From assembly GCA_036250195.1 (NCBI GenBank), contig JAVHZZ010000002.1:363315624-363379623 (forward strand): DNA of 64,000 nucleotides, written 5' to 3'. Under the pieces are notes generated by a model. That model saw only the letters and a list, made by a program, of their open reading frames with translations, was not told where the DNA came from and did no database searches. Below are positions 32,441 through 45,469 of this stretch, piece after piece. Each line of letters starts with the position of its first letter. Position 1 is the first letter of the stretch. The position numbers were made by a program, and so were the translations under genes. The stretch comes from Mixophyes australis. Its lineage: Eukaryota; Chordata; Amphibia; Anura; Limnodynastidae.

Positions 32441-35249
32441 AATGGAATACACGGGTACCAAGCTGACATTCAGCAAGGACCATTGGATGCAAAATTTTAT
32501 ACTATACTGTGATCTTTTTGGACAAATCTGCGAGTGTCCAAGAAAGGCAGACACTTACACATCACAAATGTAATCTGCACTTAGGGCCTGCATTTTATTT
32601 ATACTTCCCTCTTGTTTAGGTACTCCAGTACAGGCAATCCATCTGCAGGTTGAACCAATATTTATATAATTGAAGCTTACCATTTCACTAGGAACCAGTG
32701 ACACCACTGTCAGCCCAGCCACTGGCTGCTAGCAAGTGGGTAGCTTGCATTCTCAAAGAGGGCTGACTCCACTGCTTGTAGGAGACGTATTCACATTCTC
32801 TTGTTCATCTCGATGAATTTCAGCCTAAACATTTTTATGGTTAAATTGTGTTTTTGTTGTTTACAATTAGGCTTTTGATGACACAGATTTTAGGAGTCAC
32901 ACATAACCCACTTATGCTGTAGCCTGATTTTACAATACCTCAAAAATCTATTGTAACCCCTCTATACTTCTTGAATCTTACCCGAGTAACATGAAGCATC
33001 CCTTATTGATAAACAGTTGGCCACAGCCAAACACTTTTAAAATGTTAATGATAAACTAATATGGAAATTAAAACATAAATGCTAAAAACAAATAAACAGT
33101 AATAAAGTCAAAATAAATGCAAACTGAGTTAAATAAATAAAGTGTTCATTATTTTTTTTAAGTAAGCATAATAATCTCTTTGAACAGACAGTGGAAAATG
33201 AAACATTTGTAAAATCAAAGCAGCCATTCACCTCCTCCTCCCCTCCCAAAAAAACCTTTAGATCTCTCTACTTTATTAACAGTAATGTTTTTTCAACATC
33301 ATAACAAACCTAAAAAAAAATAAAAAAATCATCACAGTGATTGTAACAATGGACAGGAATGTTTTACAAAATATATTTAGAACTATAAATAAATACCTAT
33401 ACTTTTACATATGTATACGCAGACATATGTAAATGGATAATATAGCTGGATAATGGATTTTCATAATAAAAGCTTTGAGTTTTTATATTTATAGTGACAA
33501 AGTAAATCATTTGAAACTAAACTGTAACTTATAATTACTAGTGATGCCGTTGTATTGTGCAGAGTGTGGAATCTGGTGCAGAGCAGTCATCTGTGGTTTA
33601 GAAGTTTGAATTCAGAAGTTAATAGGTAATTATCAATATGTAATGTCAAATATTTTACAGCCACCACAGACTCTTAAAATGGATTTAATCTAGAAGTAAG
33701 CCACTAACTTGAGGTGGGTGTATACTATGTTGCTCCACAGTAAGAAATCATACTGTAGAAATAAAGGCTTTGCATAGATGAATTTATTACAGGTACGGTA
33801 CACAGATCAGAATGTAAATCTGGACACACATGAAAAACATGGTGCAGGCTGTCATTGTAATAATTTAACTTGCATGCACCCAGAGGCATTCACACTCCCC
33901 CCCCTTCATTGCTGTAGGACAGGATATTGGGACTGATATGGTGAAAGAAGTCAGGTAGGTGGGAAAGAATACTATATAATCTTCTCCTTCTATCTGTTAC
34001 CGCACCACTATGATTGTTGCAGGAGAGAGTAGGAGACTTGTGTCACTCTGTGATCCTTCTGCAATCAATTATTGCAATGCAGCCAGTGGCCAGAGTGCTG
34101 AGGCAGGTTGGGGTGAGTCCTGTTAGGGGCCAGACCCCTACGATGGAGCCGCCTGCGTTCTCCCCGGCACGTCATGGGATAAACAGCCCTGCATGCTGCA
34201 CTGGCATTTTACATGTGGCGTTATTTACATGACTGATCTGGTAACCCTAGTTACATTGAGATAGGAGATCTATAAAAGTGAGGACATTCACCTGTAAATA
34301 AGAGGACGACAAATGTTAGGTTCACACTAGAATTGGTTTTTTTTTCAGGCATACATGCAAACATCATTTTTCACATCTTTACTATGTGCACATAAACCCC
34401 TGAAAAAACCCCATTCATGTAGACATGGCCATGGATGGGGCTGCAGAATGCTGAGAGGGTAACTTATATTAGACCATTTCCCTGTCCTACTATAAAACTT
34501 GCAGGCAGGAAAACTTCCTGATAGTCCACTCTGAGCTGGTCATGTCCTTATCAGTGATACAACTCTTGCTTTTCAATTATCTCCTGCTAAAACTGACTTT
34601 AGAGGACAATATAATTACTTCCAAGGTAAACGAACAGCAGTTTGATTATTCAGTCTAGAAAATAGATAAATAAGCTGTCTGTCGTGACACTTTGTCTTTG
34701 TGCCTATAAAGATTGCTGCTTCTCTTTTCAGGTTCATTAAGTCGGAGAATATTTCTGTAACAAAGAATGCCCGTCCTCCAAAATAATGAAGTTTTTAATC
34801 CCATTGTCACCCCTAAAAAAATGAATGCTATTTGCAAATACTTCTCAAATTTAAGAATTTTATGCTTCCCAATATCAGCCATGCCTTTTCTGGAACCTAT
34901 TGCTATGTGCTATCTGGATTTGCTCGCTTGGGCAGTAACCACAGCATTGTATGGTGGGCGTGCCTCTTGTATCTGTAAATAACATTGCTCAGGTAAATAT
35001 TCATGTAGGGTGGCAGTCGTAGAGCTGGTACAAGCCAAATAGAGAGGAAGACATCCATAGGGTACCAGGTTGGAATCACACTTGCTACAAGCTGTGTGGT
35101 AGAGTATGGGATGGGAAAATACAACAATAAAAAGGACAGCTTTTCCACCATTAATATACAACGCTACTATTTTTTTTCCAGCTGTTTAATGCCTTTGTTG
35201 GCTCCTACAGGCATCAAGTATTAAAAAAAAACAAAAAAACAGTATTGCT
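32441..35249. other. Non-coding stretch downstream of MNT
   Basis: AT-rich, with many A runs at 33100-33330. Short frames at 34014-34232 and 34767-34982 have no recognisable domain. No convergent neighbouring gene was recognised, although in mammals another gene lies close to the MNT 3' end. Confidence 0.5.
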
Positions 35250-37845
35250 TTTATTTTTAGAGAGTCATTATTTTTGAGCAGGAAGGACTGTGTGAGTTCA
35301 TTAATATTAAAGATGGGGGGATCTATGATGCAAGGCCATTAAACTTAAAATGCAAGTCGCTTTATATAAAAGATTTATAAGCAACATTCCAGGATATAAG
35401 CCTAAAACGGCCGACGAGAACAATAGCTTGCACCAACATTACAAGTGCACATACAATGTCAAACATTAGCCATGATATGGGAACTTTCACATACATTTGT
35501 TAATAAAATGTCTTAATATTTCACCAACTTATGCTTTTAAGTTTAGTGGCCTTAAGGAGAATTTAAAATCTTGAGTTGGTTTATGCACAAAATACTTTGA
35601 ATACCTCCCCAAAAAAACTTTTATAAATATAGGTATTATGTATGAAGTCAAATTATCTGTATTTGGTATTAATAAACCAAAAGGAACACATTGCTCACAT
35701 TTAACACAATTCTGATAAAATGATTGCAGTGCACTGTAATACACTCTCATGCCTCGACACAAAGCCTCTAATTAATTGTCTTTTTACAACATTTCAAGAG
35801 AATAATGCCTTTATGTACATAGTTTAATATTCTAACAACTCAAGATGGGCCCAGTTATGCACAATTGAACCCAAGTGAGGTTTATATAAAATCTGAGATA
35901 AAATTATTAACATGAGTTTAAAACCAGTTTAGTTGTCAATGAAAATAATACAAATAAATAAGTTAAACAGAAAGTAATGGCACAAACTCCATGATAAATG
36001 TCTTCCACATTAAAAGAGGAAATTTCAGTACTTGTTAAAATTTTGTTTCGGATTTGTAATGGGTGTTAAATAGAATGTCAGTCTCTTTCTCTCTGTGTTA
36101 TTGTATTATTGTTCATGGTGCAGTAGTAAAACTACTCTTGATTTCTTTGGGTGATTAGGTCATGCCGCATTGGTACATTACTCAATAATCTTAAACAATT
36201 TGAAAAAAATTGGTAAGTGATGGCACATGGGGCACAGAGATGATGCCTCTAACCTATAAGGCTGTCTTTTGACACAATGAAATGGGAGATAGCAGAAACA
36301 CAATGACCAATAACCCTTACAAGTGGGTGTGTGAGGTGGGATGGGGAGGTATATGGTAGAACACTATAAAACATCAACCAAATTAATTTAGGCTAGATGT
36401 TAAACATTACACCCATCTCCTACACAACGAATGCAGCTTGTCAATTTACTAGGCACCACGGAGGCACAACGTGGCATGCTAGGTTCAGTCTGAATGCTGG
36501 GTCTGCCTCCACTCTTTGTAGGCATTAGGTGCGCTTTAAGAATTGTGACAAAACATTGTGGTCTTCTAATGGGAAATTTGTTCATAAGATTTGGGGATGT
36601 CAGGGGTCTTAACAAATCTTAAAAACATTTTAAAAAAAAAATAATATTTTTTTTTTTCTTATTCTGTTTAAATTTGTTTTAGCAATTTCTGTACTGTTAT
36701 ACAGATTACTTGTTAAGTGTGAAGCAACTTACAGTACTTTGCTGTGTTTGTAAACTACACCTGAGAGACTTATTCATTTTGCCTTTCACTAATAAGAGTA
36801 TCTTTTATAAGAAACAATACATATCACTTCAAGTTCCGATCTAGCGTTGAGTAAGTTTGTTACCAAATCACATGACAAAGGAATGCAATTGCATTTCAAC
36901 TCCTTGGGGAAAACTACCCAATCTAAACATTAATTAACAGTGGGGCAACATGTTCATGTTTTTAGGAGATCATGTAGTAGAACTAAGGCACCAATATATT
37001 AAAAATGTAAGTAACCAGTGCTTAAAAAAAAAAAAGAACAAAAGGGGGCAGGGGGCATTTAAAAAGACTGTTCTTTGGGCAGCTGTGTAGAAAGTTCACA
37101 GTAAAGAGATTCTAACTTGCAGTTTAGGATATAAACTAGAGTCTGACTGGCTGTTATGGGCATCACCGCCTGCAGTTACCTATAAAACAATCTTCAGAAA
37201 TGTCCTCCGTTCTCTTCACTGCTGCAAGAGTGTGTGTGTGTCTTGTTCACATCTCACCTCAGCAGCAGTAAAGGTTTTTCTGCATTTTTGCTTATGCTGC
37301 TAAAAATAAAAGTGGTGTTTTTTTTTTTTCATTAGTGTATACATTCTACAATTGTCACCTCAATGAAGGTATAAACCAACATTATGGTTACTTTTGCCAA
37401 CTTGATTTCTTATATTAGAGAGAGATCATCAAATTTGTATGTTACAAAGATACACATTTAAAAAGACAAAACAAAAAAATAAAAACTGAATGAAATAAAA
37501 ATGTTAATGAAGTAGCAAACAGATATTAAAGTCCTATTTCGTATTCATTGATTACTGGAATAAGGGAGAAAATGAAAAAGTCATTATGAGTGGCTGCCAC
37601 TGAGACAATGAGAATGGTAAAATTCCAGAGCACTGGGCCCTTTGTGGTTTGCAATAGATAGGCCTATACAATGAAGCCTGACGCCTTTTCCAAAGCCAAT
37701 AACAATGTGGTTCACAGCCTTGTTAAGAAGTGTCTGCGTAGCTCTTCCATGGAACATGACTTGAAAGGAATGTATGTAGTTTCAGCTGTCCGGTGGATAA
37801 CTTAATATATTTAAATCATTCTTAATTTTTTTAGTAGTTGAATGT
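35250..37845 (-). other. MNT: Probable MNT 3' UTR
   Basis: The 2.6 kb following the MNT stop is free of recognisable transposable elements, which contrasts with the rest of the window. An AATAAA on the minus strand (complement of 35250-35255) is a candidate end. Mammalian MNT has a 3' UTR of comparable, multi-kilobase length. The exact poly(A) site is not established; other A/T-rich signals lie nearer the stop. Confidence 0.4.
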
Positions 37846-38558
37846 TTAAGCTAGCTTCAAAGTGCTGACAGGGAACGATGGCATTGTTACCATAGTCACC
37901 GGGTTCAGGACTGTTTGCCCAACTAATTGGGGGTGGTGAACCACCTGGGCTCCTACAGTTGGCTTTGCCATGACGGCAGGCTGGCCCAGGTTTGTGGTTC
38001 CGTTTACTTGTGGGTGGGAAATGGTGTGAGCAATGTGGCTCATCATGGGCTGACTTACTGCAACAGACTGGGGATAAATGGGTAACTGTTGGCCAAGATG
38101 GGTCATGTGATTAATGGCAGCTGGGTGCACAGTGATGTGGCCAATCGGCTGAGCAGCAGTGGTTAGCTGTACAGGGCTTGACGTGGAAGGCGCAATATGA
38201 GCAATGTGCTTGGTCTGAGGCCCTGGGATGACATGATTTAGAGTCTGGATGACGGACGCATGAGTGGTAGCTGTGTGGGCTATCACTGTCGACTGCACCG
38301 TGGAAGCAGCCACAATATGAGTCTGTGCTGGCACCATGGCCTGAGGCGGGACCAGAGCTTGGTTGGAGAGAGGCTGTACATGGGGATTGGGGACTTGTTT
38401 CTGTTGAATGGAGATGTGCTGAGGCATAACAGTGGAATGGTGATTCAGGGAAGCTGCGTTGGACGGTACCATCTTCAGGAGCTCTGGCTGCTGCCGTTTT
38501 GGTAATGAATTTACAGGTCTGTCATCATCCATGTCCTCATCTATGTTGTCTTCTCCCT
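37846..38558 (-). CDS. MNT: MNT last coding exon (C-terminal region)
   Basis: This exon encodes the last 236 residues of MNT plus a TAA stop at 37846-37848. MNT is a nuclear bHLH-zipper protein that pairs with MAX on E-boxes and recruits SIN3 corepressor, opposing MYC. The acceptor is 'tttgtctgtcag' just upstream of 38558. The first two bases complete a Glu codon begun in the previous exon, giving SEGEDNIDEDM, an acidic stretch. The rest is low-complexity, rich in His, Gln, Pro, Ala and Val, as in the MNT C-terminus. It includes 'STVIAHTATTHASVIQT', 'GHITVHPA' and the conserved end 'NPVTMVTMPSFPVSTLKLA'. The open frame continues upstream of the acceptor to 38733, but that part is intron. Confidence 0.95.
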
Positions 38559-40106
38559 CTGACAGACAAAACAAGACAAAATGGTTAAAAAAACATCCCA
38601 ACAAACGCCAATACCTCCATGAAATGCTCATAAAATATACTGTCCTCAAAAAAACAATATCAAATTCAATTGGTGGACTAAGAAATAATAATAACAACAA
38701 AAAGGGTATGTCTATCTGAAAGGGTATGTCCACTTATCGCAAAATGTAACATTTTGTCTGTTTATGAAAGTGCAAAAATGCTGCAGTCTTGAAGTGGTTA
38801 AGTAGCTGCACCTTTATTGCCCTGATCGTAATGATATTTTTCCTTTTACACATAAAAAGAATCCATGTCCTCTATGTATCTCTGCAGCAGTAATTACCTA
38901 ATGCTATGAGACTCACCATCAGTTTTGTATTGATGCAATGCTACAGAGAAGAGCGGGATCAGTGAAGTCTCACCTGCTGTTTATATAAGGCAGGTGATGG
39001 GATAGTGGTTAAAGTACTAATGTGCAGTAGTAACTCTCCGCAAGCAAGCAGCAAGCATCCTTCAGTACAGGTTAGACAATGACCACAGATGTTTTATTGC
39101 TTGCCACAATACATTTGCACTTTGTTCATAAATAACTCCAAATCGCATTTATTGCAGATCAAGCTAACATAAAGGAAACACGTCTTATGCATATACTTTG
39201 CTGTAAATAAAATGCTCTACGACACCTCCAATAGTATAGGCTTTCCCAAAGTAAAAAATTTTTTTCAAGCAGCAATATTAAGAATAGTCTGTAGGGGTCA
39301 GCAGCTGAAGGAGCAATATAGATGCAGTGACTAGAACTACAAGACAGTTCTAAGAAAATAAATAAAATAAAAAAATAAAATATTGACATTTAATTCTAAC
39401 AGAGAAGCAGGAAAGGTTCACTGTACCTCTTTATGCAATATAAAAATATCAGGGAATAGACGTGATGCTCGGTATTTGCTAAAAGCAACGTGCCAAGACT
39501 GACTGAAGGAGGTCAATTAATAGGAATGAGAAACACAATTAGGGATATGTATGAAAAATGTTCCCCAGGTACCTGAAGGAAAAGTGTTTGTACTATAGCT
39601 GCTTGAACCGGCCGCATATTCTCAAACTTAAGAAACCATAACAATCAAGAAAGTAGGTTCCACAATGTTTGAGAGATTCGCAGATATTTAAGTTACATTT
39701 CAAATTATTTTTTATTGCAAATCTTGAACGGTGGTGTTCGCTGTTCGATTTTATCAGTTTGAAAACAATGTAAATGTATGCAATTAAAAAAATTATTTAA
39801 AAGTGCTTTAAAAAACAGAACAAAACAAAACCATGAAGGAGAATGTTTCAAATTGGGGTCTATTAACAACTGTTCTGCAAAACCCCGGTGTTTTGGGCCT
39901 TTGACCCAAACCGGTTGAATATTTTTGAGCTTTTTTAAGTGTTGCCCATCACAACTAAAAAGGTGCCCACTTTCATTTTTTAAACTGTACTATTTAAATA
40001 ACAGAATACGTATAAAAGATGGTGTTGCGCCCAGTAACCTATGGAACAGTTTTGACAGATGTCCTCCAGTATAGTAACACTAACAGTATTCATGGATGTA
40101 AGGTAC
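38559..40106 (-). other. MNT: MNT intron between the last two coding exons
   Basis: A 1.55 kb intron in phase 1: donor CAG|GTACCT at the 40107 edge, acceptor CTGTCAG|AG at the 38558 edge. No coding sequence or recognisable transposable element was seen inside. Confidence 0.85.
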
Positions 40107-40299
40107 CTGAAGCTGTGGATGTGGAGGCCTGGTCGTCCTCTGGCTGAACAGTTTGACGCACAATTCGGTCAATTTCCAAGATATCCATCCACTGGCTGAG
40201 TTCATTCTTTAAGTCAGCCAGCCGCTGCTGTGTGGCTATTTTCTCTCTTGCCAAACGTTCCATTTCGTGCTCATATTCCTTTTCTTTCCTTTTCAGACT
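40107..40299 (-). CDS. MNT: MNT penultimate coding exon (leucine zipper)
   Basis: A 193-nt exon (64 codons plus one base) with acceptor 'ttggttctcag' and donor CAG|GTACCT. It begins SLKRKEKEYEHEMERLAREK and runs through LADLKNELSQWMDILEIDR, then an acidic/Ser-Thr tail (QPEDDQASTSTAS). This is the end of helix 2 and the leucine zipper of MNT, the part that dimerises with MAX or MLX. It differs from mammalian MNT by conservative changes only. The bases encoding residues before SLKRK belong to an upstream exon with the bHLH; I did not find that exon in 40300-64000. The Met-starting frame from 40335 reads through intron upstream of the acceptor. Confidence 0.95.
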
Positions 40300-40775
40300 C
40301 TGAGAACCAAGGAAAAAATAATTTGAAATTTCCATTGACTATGCAGAAAAACATGCTTATGACTTTACATTTAAACAGAACATTATGTTCTTATTCCAGT
40401 ATAACTGAAAACACATCTGATAGTTTGGTCTGGTTAACACGCTTAAGTCTGTGTGATTTGTGAATTTCTGAGCATGTAGCAAATGCTTACAGTTGCTCTA
40501 AACACGTTGGAGGCACTCATCTGAATTTGGTTTTGCTAGGCAAGGTCTTTGCTCAGTTTCTTATGTCTGGTTAAATAGGTCTATTTTGAACATCTCAACT
40601 TATACCATTTTCTATATACATTATCTAGTAGAGTATATATAACACTTACCTGTCTTGCCATGTTCAGGGAGGCCGCAGTTGAGTTATCTACAAATAGCCC
40701 TCTATACCAAAGACTGAGGACTCACTATGGCCTGCCACCTGAAGCTGTCAGGAGCTTTAGGAGAGGTAACCCTTA

Positions 40776-40945
40776 GGGGTATATTTACTAAACTGGTTTG
40801 AAAAAGTGGAGATGTTGCCTATAGTAACCAATCAGATTCTAGCTGTCTTTTTGTAGAATGTACTAAATAAATGATCACTAGAATCTGATTGGTTGCTATA
40901 AGCAACATCTCCAATTTTTCAAACCTGCAGTTTAGTAAATATACC
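40776..40945. mobile_element. MITE with 'ggggtatatttactaaactg' ends
   Basis: 'ggtatatttactaaactg' at the left and 'cagtttagtaaatatacc' at the right are perfect inverted repeats. Inner arms 'gatgttgcctatagtaacca' and 'ggttgctataagcaacatc' extend the hairpin. This is a frequent frog MITE; a decayed copy is at 56735-56935. The target duplication was not resolved. Confidence 0.85.
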
Positions 40946-42020
40946 ATTTAGTCTATTTTGTAAATTGAACTAACCAAATATCCAGTGTTATTACATGCTT
41001 TCACACTAGTGGCATTATGGGAGCACTGCTCTATGTTGGAGCCTTTACTTCAACCAAGGAACCTATGGAGGTGACCTCACAGTCATTACTGGGGAATTTT
41101 ACAAGTCCCAGAAATGCCGCCTATTGCACAAACTGTACAACGAAACTAGGCCTGCGGTCCACTGGAACCTGGGTGCTGTCCATTTTTTGGAATATCATTT
41201 AAGTATTACAATCTTTAAAACTAGACATATTAAAATGATGCAGCACTGATTTAAAAGCACAGCTAAACAATGACATGTACATTTTCATACATGATGCATG
41301 TAATGTGCACCTTTTTGTCTTACTCTGTCTACCGCAGCTTTGTTAAAAAAGGATTTATTTCTCTCCCCATCAGAAATATATAGAGCCACCCCAACAGCTT
41401 CAAAATATTATCTGACATAAGACAAAAACAAGTTTCAAAAGTATACCATGACCATTAAACTTTCTGTGACATCAATAGCAATTGGTTTTATTATGTGAAC
41501 CGCAAACCTTCTAAACATATCTATATTCGACCAGATCTGGCCACTCAGCCCATGTGCCAGGTTCTATTTCCGCTGTCAACCAAAATAAACTTAATTTACT
41601 TCCCCACCCCGGCACCTTTCTCGCAGATGGCAAGAGAATTTTGAACTACATCACTTTCAACACACTTAAACCGATATTATGTATAGAGCACTACTGGACA
41701 AATGTCACACATCGATGCTCAGTTTATTTAACAAACAGTGCAACATAGCAACTGATCATTAATTCTCTTTCATAGATCAGAGCAAGTCACACAATGAGAG
41801 CAAATGTCAGAGTGGTTGAAACGGTTACTGAATATTAAACCGTTGTCAATAAATCCCAGAGCAGCCTGTTCAGTTTCACAATTTTAAATTCACATGGAAA
41901 CATGGTTATTAAACGGTCTACTCCTACTGGAAGATAATCCCTAGAGCCAGCATTTTGTTTCAGTTTTGTTTCAGATATACTTTTAAAAGCAATAAGAATA
42001 TTGCTTTTCATGGTCCTACC
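40946..42020. other. Non-coding stretch, presumed MNT intron
   Basis: No coding exon or recognisable element seen. Confidence 0.45.
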
Positions 42021-42899
42021 GACATGGCAGTGGGACACTGAAGATTTAATGCCCCTCACCAGTCAGGACAGAAACCAGTAGTAAAATCTCTTCTCCTCCT
42101 CCATTCCAGCAGTCGTCTTTACTATCCTCGCAGGACTGGAGAGCGCTCACCTGAGACGACCTTGCCTCTCCCACTTGGCTATATAAAAACCACTGTCTGG
42201 GGGGCAGGATGCCAGCTTGCCAATACTGTAGGTCCAGATGGAAGGACATCAGAGAGTGTGATTTTTTTTTTAAAAAAAGTTTTTTTCTGGTTGCTGCTCC
42301 TGCATTTACTTTGACTCAACCTGATACTGTTGTAAAGGGAAAAGCTCTATTATATACATAACATACACTTTCGACAACTAGGTCTGTTTTTATGAGCTGC
42401 AATGCACTCCGATCACAGTCAAGATCAAGGTCCAAGGGGTGAGCATACTTGTTAGGAGAGTACAGGAATATATCAGTTCAATTTGCTGATAATATTCATT
42501 ATTCTTTCAAGACCTCTACTCGTCAGAGGACTTATACAGACAAAGCAGGATTAGAAAGAAATGCTTTGTATGTGACAAAAAGAGGATGATTTTAAATTTA
42601 ATGTCTGGGTGGGGGGCTAAAGACCAAATTTTGTCCTTGTTAGTTTGCTCAATCTATAGAAACAGCAATTCCAGAGTATCTTATTCTTTTGCAGAAGTAA
42701 TCCAGGACAGCGTTCTCTCGATATTGATGCCCTGTTCCTCTCCAGGACCAGTGAGCATGGAACCTCAAGCAGGCAACGTGTAATATCCAGAACCCCTAGA
42801 GGAGATACTACATTGTCTGCTAAGAAAATTGAGAGTTATCACTGGATCCAAGTATGGTAGGAATATATTCTCTTCTATTCCTATGATGTTATGTTACAA

Positions 42900-43500
42900 A
42901 GTTCCTGATAGTCAAGTCTTTCAGAATGGAGTCAAGTGAATCAAACCTTGGATCAGGGAAACTGGCTATCCAAGACTGGACATCTATTTTCACACCACAA
43001 TGCTCTCAAGAAATTCCTTCGGAGTTCAAGGGAGAAATGTCCAATACAAAGTAATACCATTTGGGCTTCCTATATCACCACAGACCTTCACAAGTGCCTC
43101 TTGGGTGCTTACTGCACACTTGTGGGAAAGTTTTTACTTACCTAGATAGTAATCTCCCAAGAGCTTGAAACAAGAATTCATTGTTACTACAAGTCCAGGT
43201 CACTACTGAGTGTCTGCAAAACCATGGGTGGCTACAGAAATGTAAGAAGTCCTAAACTGAGCCAGCTCAGTCCTTGAGGTTTCGAGGAGTAGAAAGAGAC
43301 TACTCAATTCCTTATGCCATAACCCAAGGAGAGGCAGCTAGTTATATTTCAGCACCTAAGGCAAATGAAATAATGGGCCAGTTGGTGGATGCCACAGATT
43401 CTGTCAGATGGGCCATGATTCACATTGGTCCACTTCAAGAGTTGTCAAGGCAATGGGATAGAGAAAACAAGGAAATTAATTAGCAGGTGTATCCAAAGAA
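42900..43500 (+). pseudogene. DIRS reverse transcriptase remnant
   Basis: 'QYKVIPFGLPISPQTFTSA' at about 43040-43100 matches the palm region before the catalytic motif in DIRS reverse transcriptases. The YxDD motif survives only as Tyr-Leu-Asp-Ser at 43139-43150, reached by a frameshift, so the second catalytic Asp is lost. Further on, 'SVRWAMIHIGPLQELSRQW' (about 43395-43455) resembles the DIRS segment that follows. Stops and frameshifts occur throughout. Confidence 0.78.
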
Positions 43501-43999
43501 AGCAGAAATGATCAGCTTCTGTTGATGGTTGATCCTGATAAATTTGAAATGGGAAATATTACTGAAGAAGCCTGCCAGGAAAATAACATCAGAAGCCCAT
43601 GAAAAGATTGTGGTGCTTACGGTATCACAGATTGTCTTCAAATTAGAGGGAACTAAACACAGTACAGCTAACCTTGCAACTTCCAAATCACCAAGCAGCA
43701 GTCCTCTTCTTGCCTTGTCATGAGCCTGCTTTGCATGGGTCGAAATCCATCTACAGCATTTGAAGGCCTTTCACAACCTGGCCAGCCATTGATATACAAG
43801 CAGACTTCCTCAGCATGCACCTGTCGCACACTCCTGCTGTATATTCCCCCTCTACCTCTGATCCGTTGAGTAGTCAAAAGGATATTAGATGACAGAGCAA
43901 AGATGATCGCAATGCTCCTTGGTGGCTGAAGAGATTCTTGCTTCTGAGATTGCTTCATTGGGCAGGATATACCAGCTCCTCATGCTCAGCTAGTCTTGA

Positions 44000-44960
44000 C
44001 GCAGTATCCAATCTGTTGTCTGGAGGTGAAAAAACTAAGGTTAATGGCCTGGGGAATGAAAGGGAGAATATGTGGACCAGATTGGTTGTAAGGATCATAA
44101 AAATCCTTTTAGCAGTGAGAAAAAGGTCTATGTCTAAGAAATATTGCAAAGTTTGGGCTGTCTTTTCTAAGTTGGGTTATGAACAGGTGGTAGAAATCCT
44201 TCACGCTGCCCTGGAGAAAAACTAAGCCATACTGTACTAAAGGTTGCAGTATCAGCAGCACTTTCATTCTTGTTCGATAAGAGGAACCTTGAGTGAGGAC
44301 ATATCTTCTCACTAAACTAAACTAAAAGTCGCACCCTTGAATCTGTCTTTGGGTACTACTGGAATGAAAATAACTTGCTTTGATCTACTGGACATCACTT
44401 GTTTAAGAGAACTGACATAAAGACAGCTTTTCTTGTAGATATTGCCTTGATAAAAAAAAAGTGAGTGAAATCCATGCATTAAGGGTGTCAGAGCAATACC
44501 TGGTCAATCAGGAGGATAAAGTTGTCCCATGACACAGAACGTCTTCCAGAAGGTTCATTCAGAGCTCCTTCTTAAATTGTGCTTCCCAATTTCTTTGATA
44601 ACCCATAAAATGCATATGTAGAGAACTATCCTAGACTGGATTGAAGCCTTTCCACACAAAAAAAAAGAACCCTGAGAAAGTCAGACCCATTTGCTTCTTA
44701 CATTTGGGGGATCGTAGTCAGGACATTCACCTTCTAAGAGACTGATTACGCCGGGCATAAAAGAAGGCTTTTCAGCAGAAACCAATAGCTGCTCCACTCA
44801 CAGTTAAGGCTCATTCAACCAGGGCAGCAGCATCATCTTGGGCAGCTGTGGAATATTTGAGCATTTCAGGTATGTGGTCTTCACTCAACATATTTGTCAA
44901 GCACTGCAGACTAGATGTAAACCATACTCCTGAATTAGAACCTGGGACTAAAGCTATTTC
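44000..44960 (+). pseudogene. DIRS tyrosine recombinase remnant
   Basis: 'SKKYCKVWAVFSKLGYE' (about 44130-44190) is the N-terminal core-binding segment. 'IKTAFLVDIALIKKK' (about 44415-44460) is where the first catalytic Arg (normally within ...SARRVSEL...) would be, and it is not preserved. 'KAHSTRAAASSWAA' (about 44805-44850) keeps the H-x-x-R motif. The C-terminus reads 'WSSLNIFVKHCRLDV' (about 44870-44920): the nucleophilic Tyr expected before RLDV is Cys. The recombinase joins the circular DNA copy to the target. This copy is inactive. Confidence 0.82.
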
Positions 44961-45469
44961 TGTTTTGAGTGTAAATAAACAATTGCAGCATATCTCAGCC
45001 CATGTGTCATTTACTCCTAGGATATATCTCTTCAGTGTCCCACTTTATTTCATACTTGCCCTAATTTCCCTTTCTGGACCATAGAAATGGCATTGGGCAC
45101 AAGATCCAACCCAAAGAATTGTTTTGCAGATCGGTCAGATCAAGAAGATTACTGCTAGGATGGAGAGGCAGGGTTTAACAGCTGATCAACTTGTTGTCCT
45201 TCAGACTAGCAAGGTGGATAAACCCTTCAGTGTCCCACTGCCATGTCTACAGTCCAGTAAAACAAAAGGACAGTGAGTATGAAATATATTTTCTCTTATA
45301 CATTAAAAAAACAAAACAAAATCAGAATGCCACATCTATTTTGAGAAAACAATGTGGTGGAAAAGAAAATATCACAAATAGGTTCCTGGAGAATGCGGAA
45401 GGTGAACAATGTGCTACACTGCAGAATGAAAAAAGAAGTCTCTGTTGCTGTAATTCACAAGTGGATTGC

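Larger units (their letters stand above)
42021..45247 (+). mobile_element. DIRS-type tyrosine-recombinase retrotransposon, decayed
   Basis: A 23-bp sequence at 42021-42043 (gacatggcagtgggacactg + aag) is repeated perfectly in inverted orientation at 45225-45247. The unit is therefore bounded by inverted terminal repeats, as DIRS elements are. An inner copy of 'cttcagtgtcccac' at 45030-45043 fits the internal complementary region used when the DIRS circle closes. Between them, on the plus strand, lie degenerate reverse transcriptase, RNase H-like and tyrosine recombinase segments. DIRS elements insert by recombinase action on a circular DNA copy and leave no target duplication. The true ITRs may extend beyond the 23 bp. 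Confidence 0.82.

Noticed and set aside
38559..38733. Extension of the MNT last-exon frame upstream to a Met at 38733
   Set aside because: A good acceptor (ctgtcag) lies at the 38558 boundary and the phase matches the donor at 40107; residues upstream do not resemble MNT.
40650..40720. Possible extra MNT exon ending in a perfect donor CAG|GTAAGT on the minus strand
   Set aside because: The reading before the donor (..SLNMARQ) does not match the bHLH end expected before SLKRK, stops occur in other frames, and no acceptor with homology was seen.
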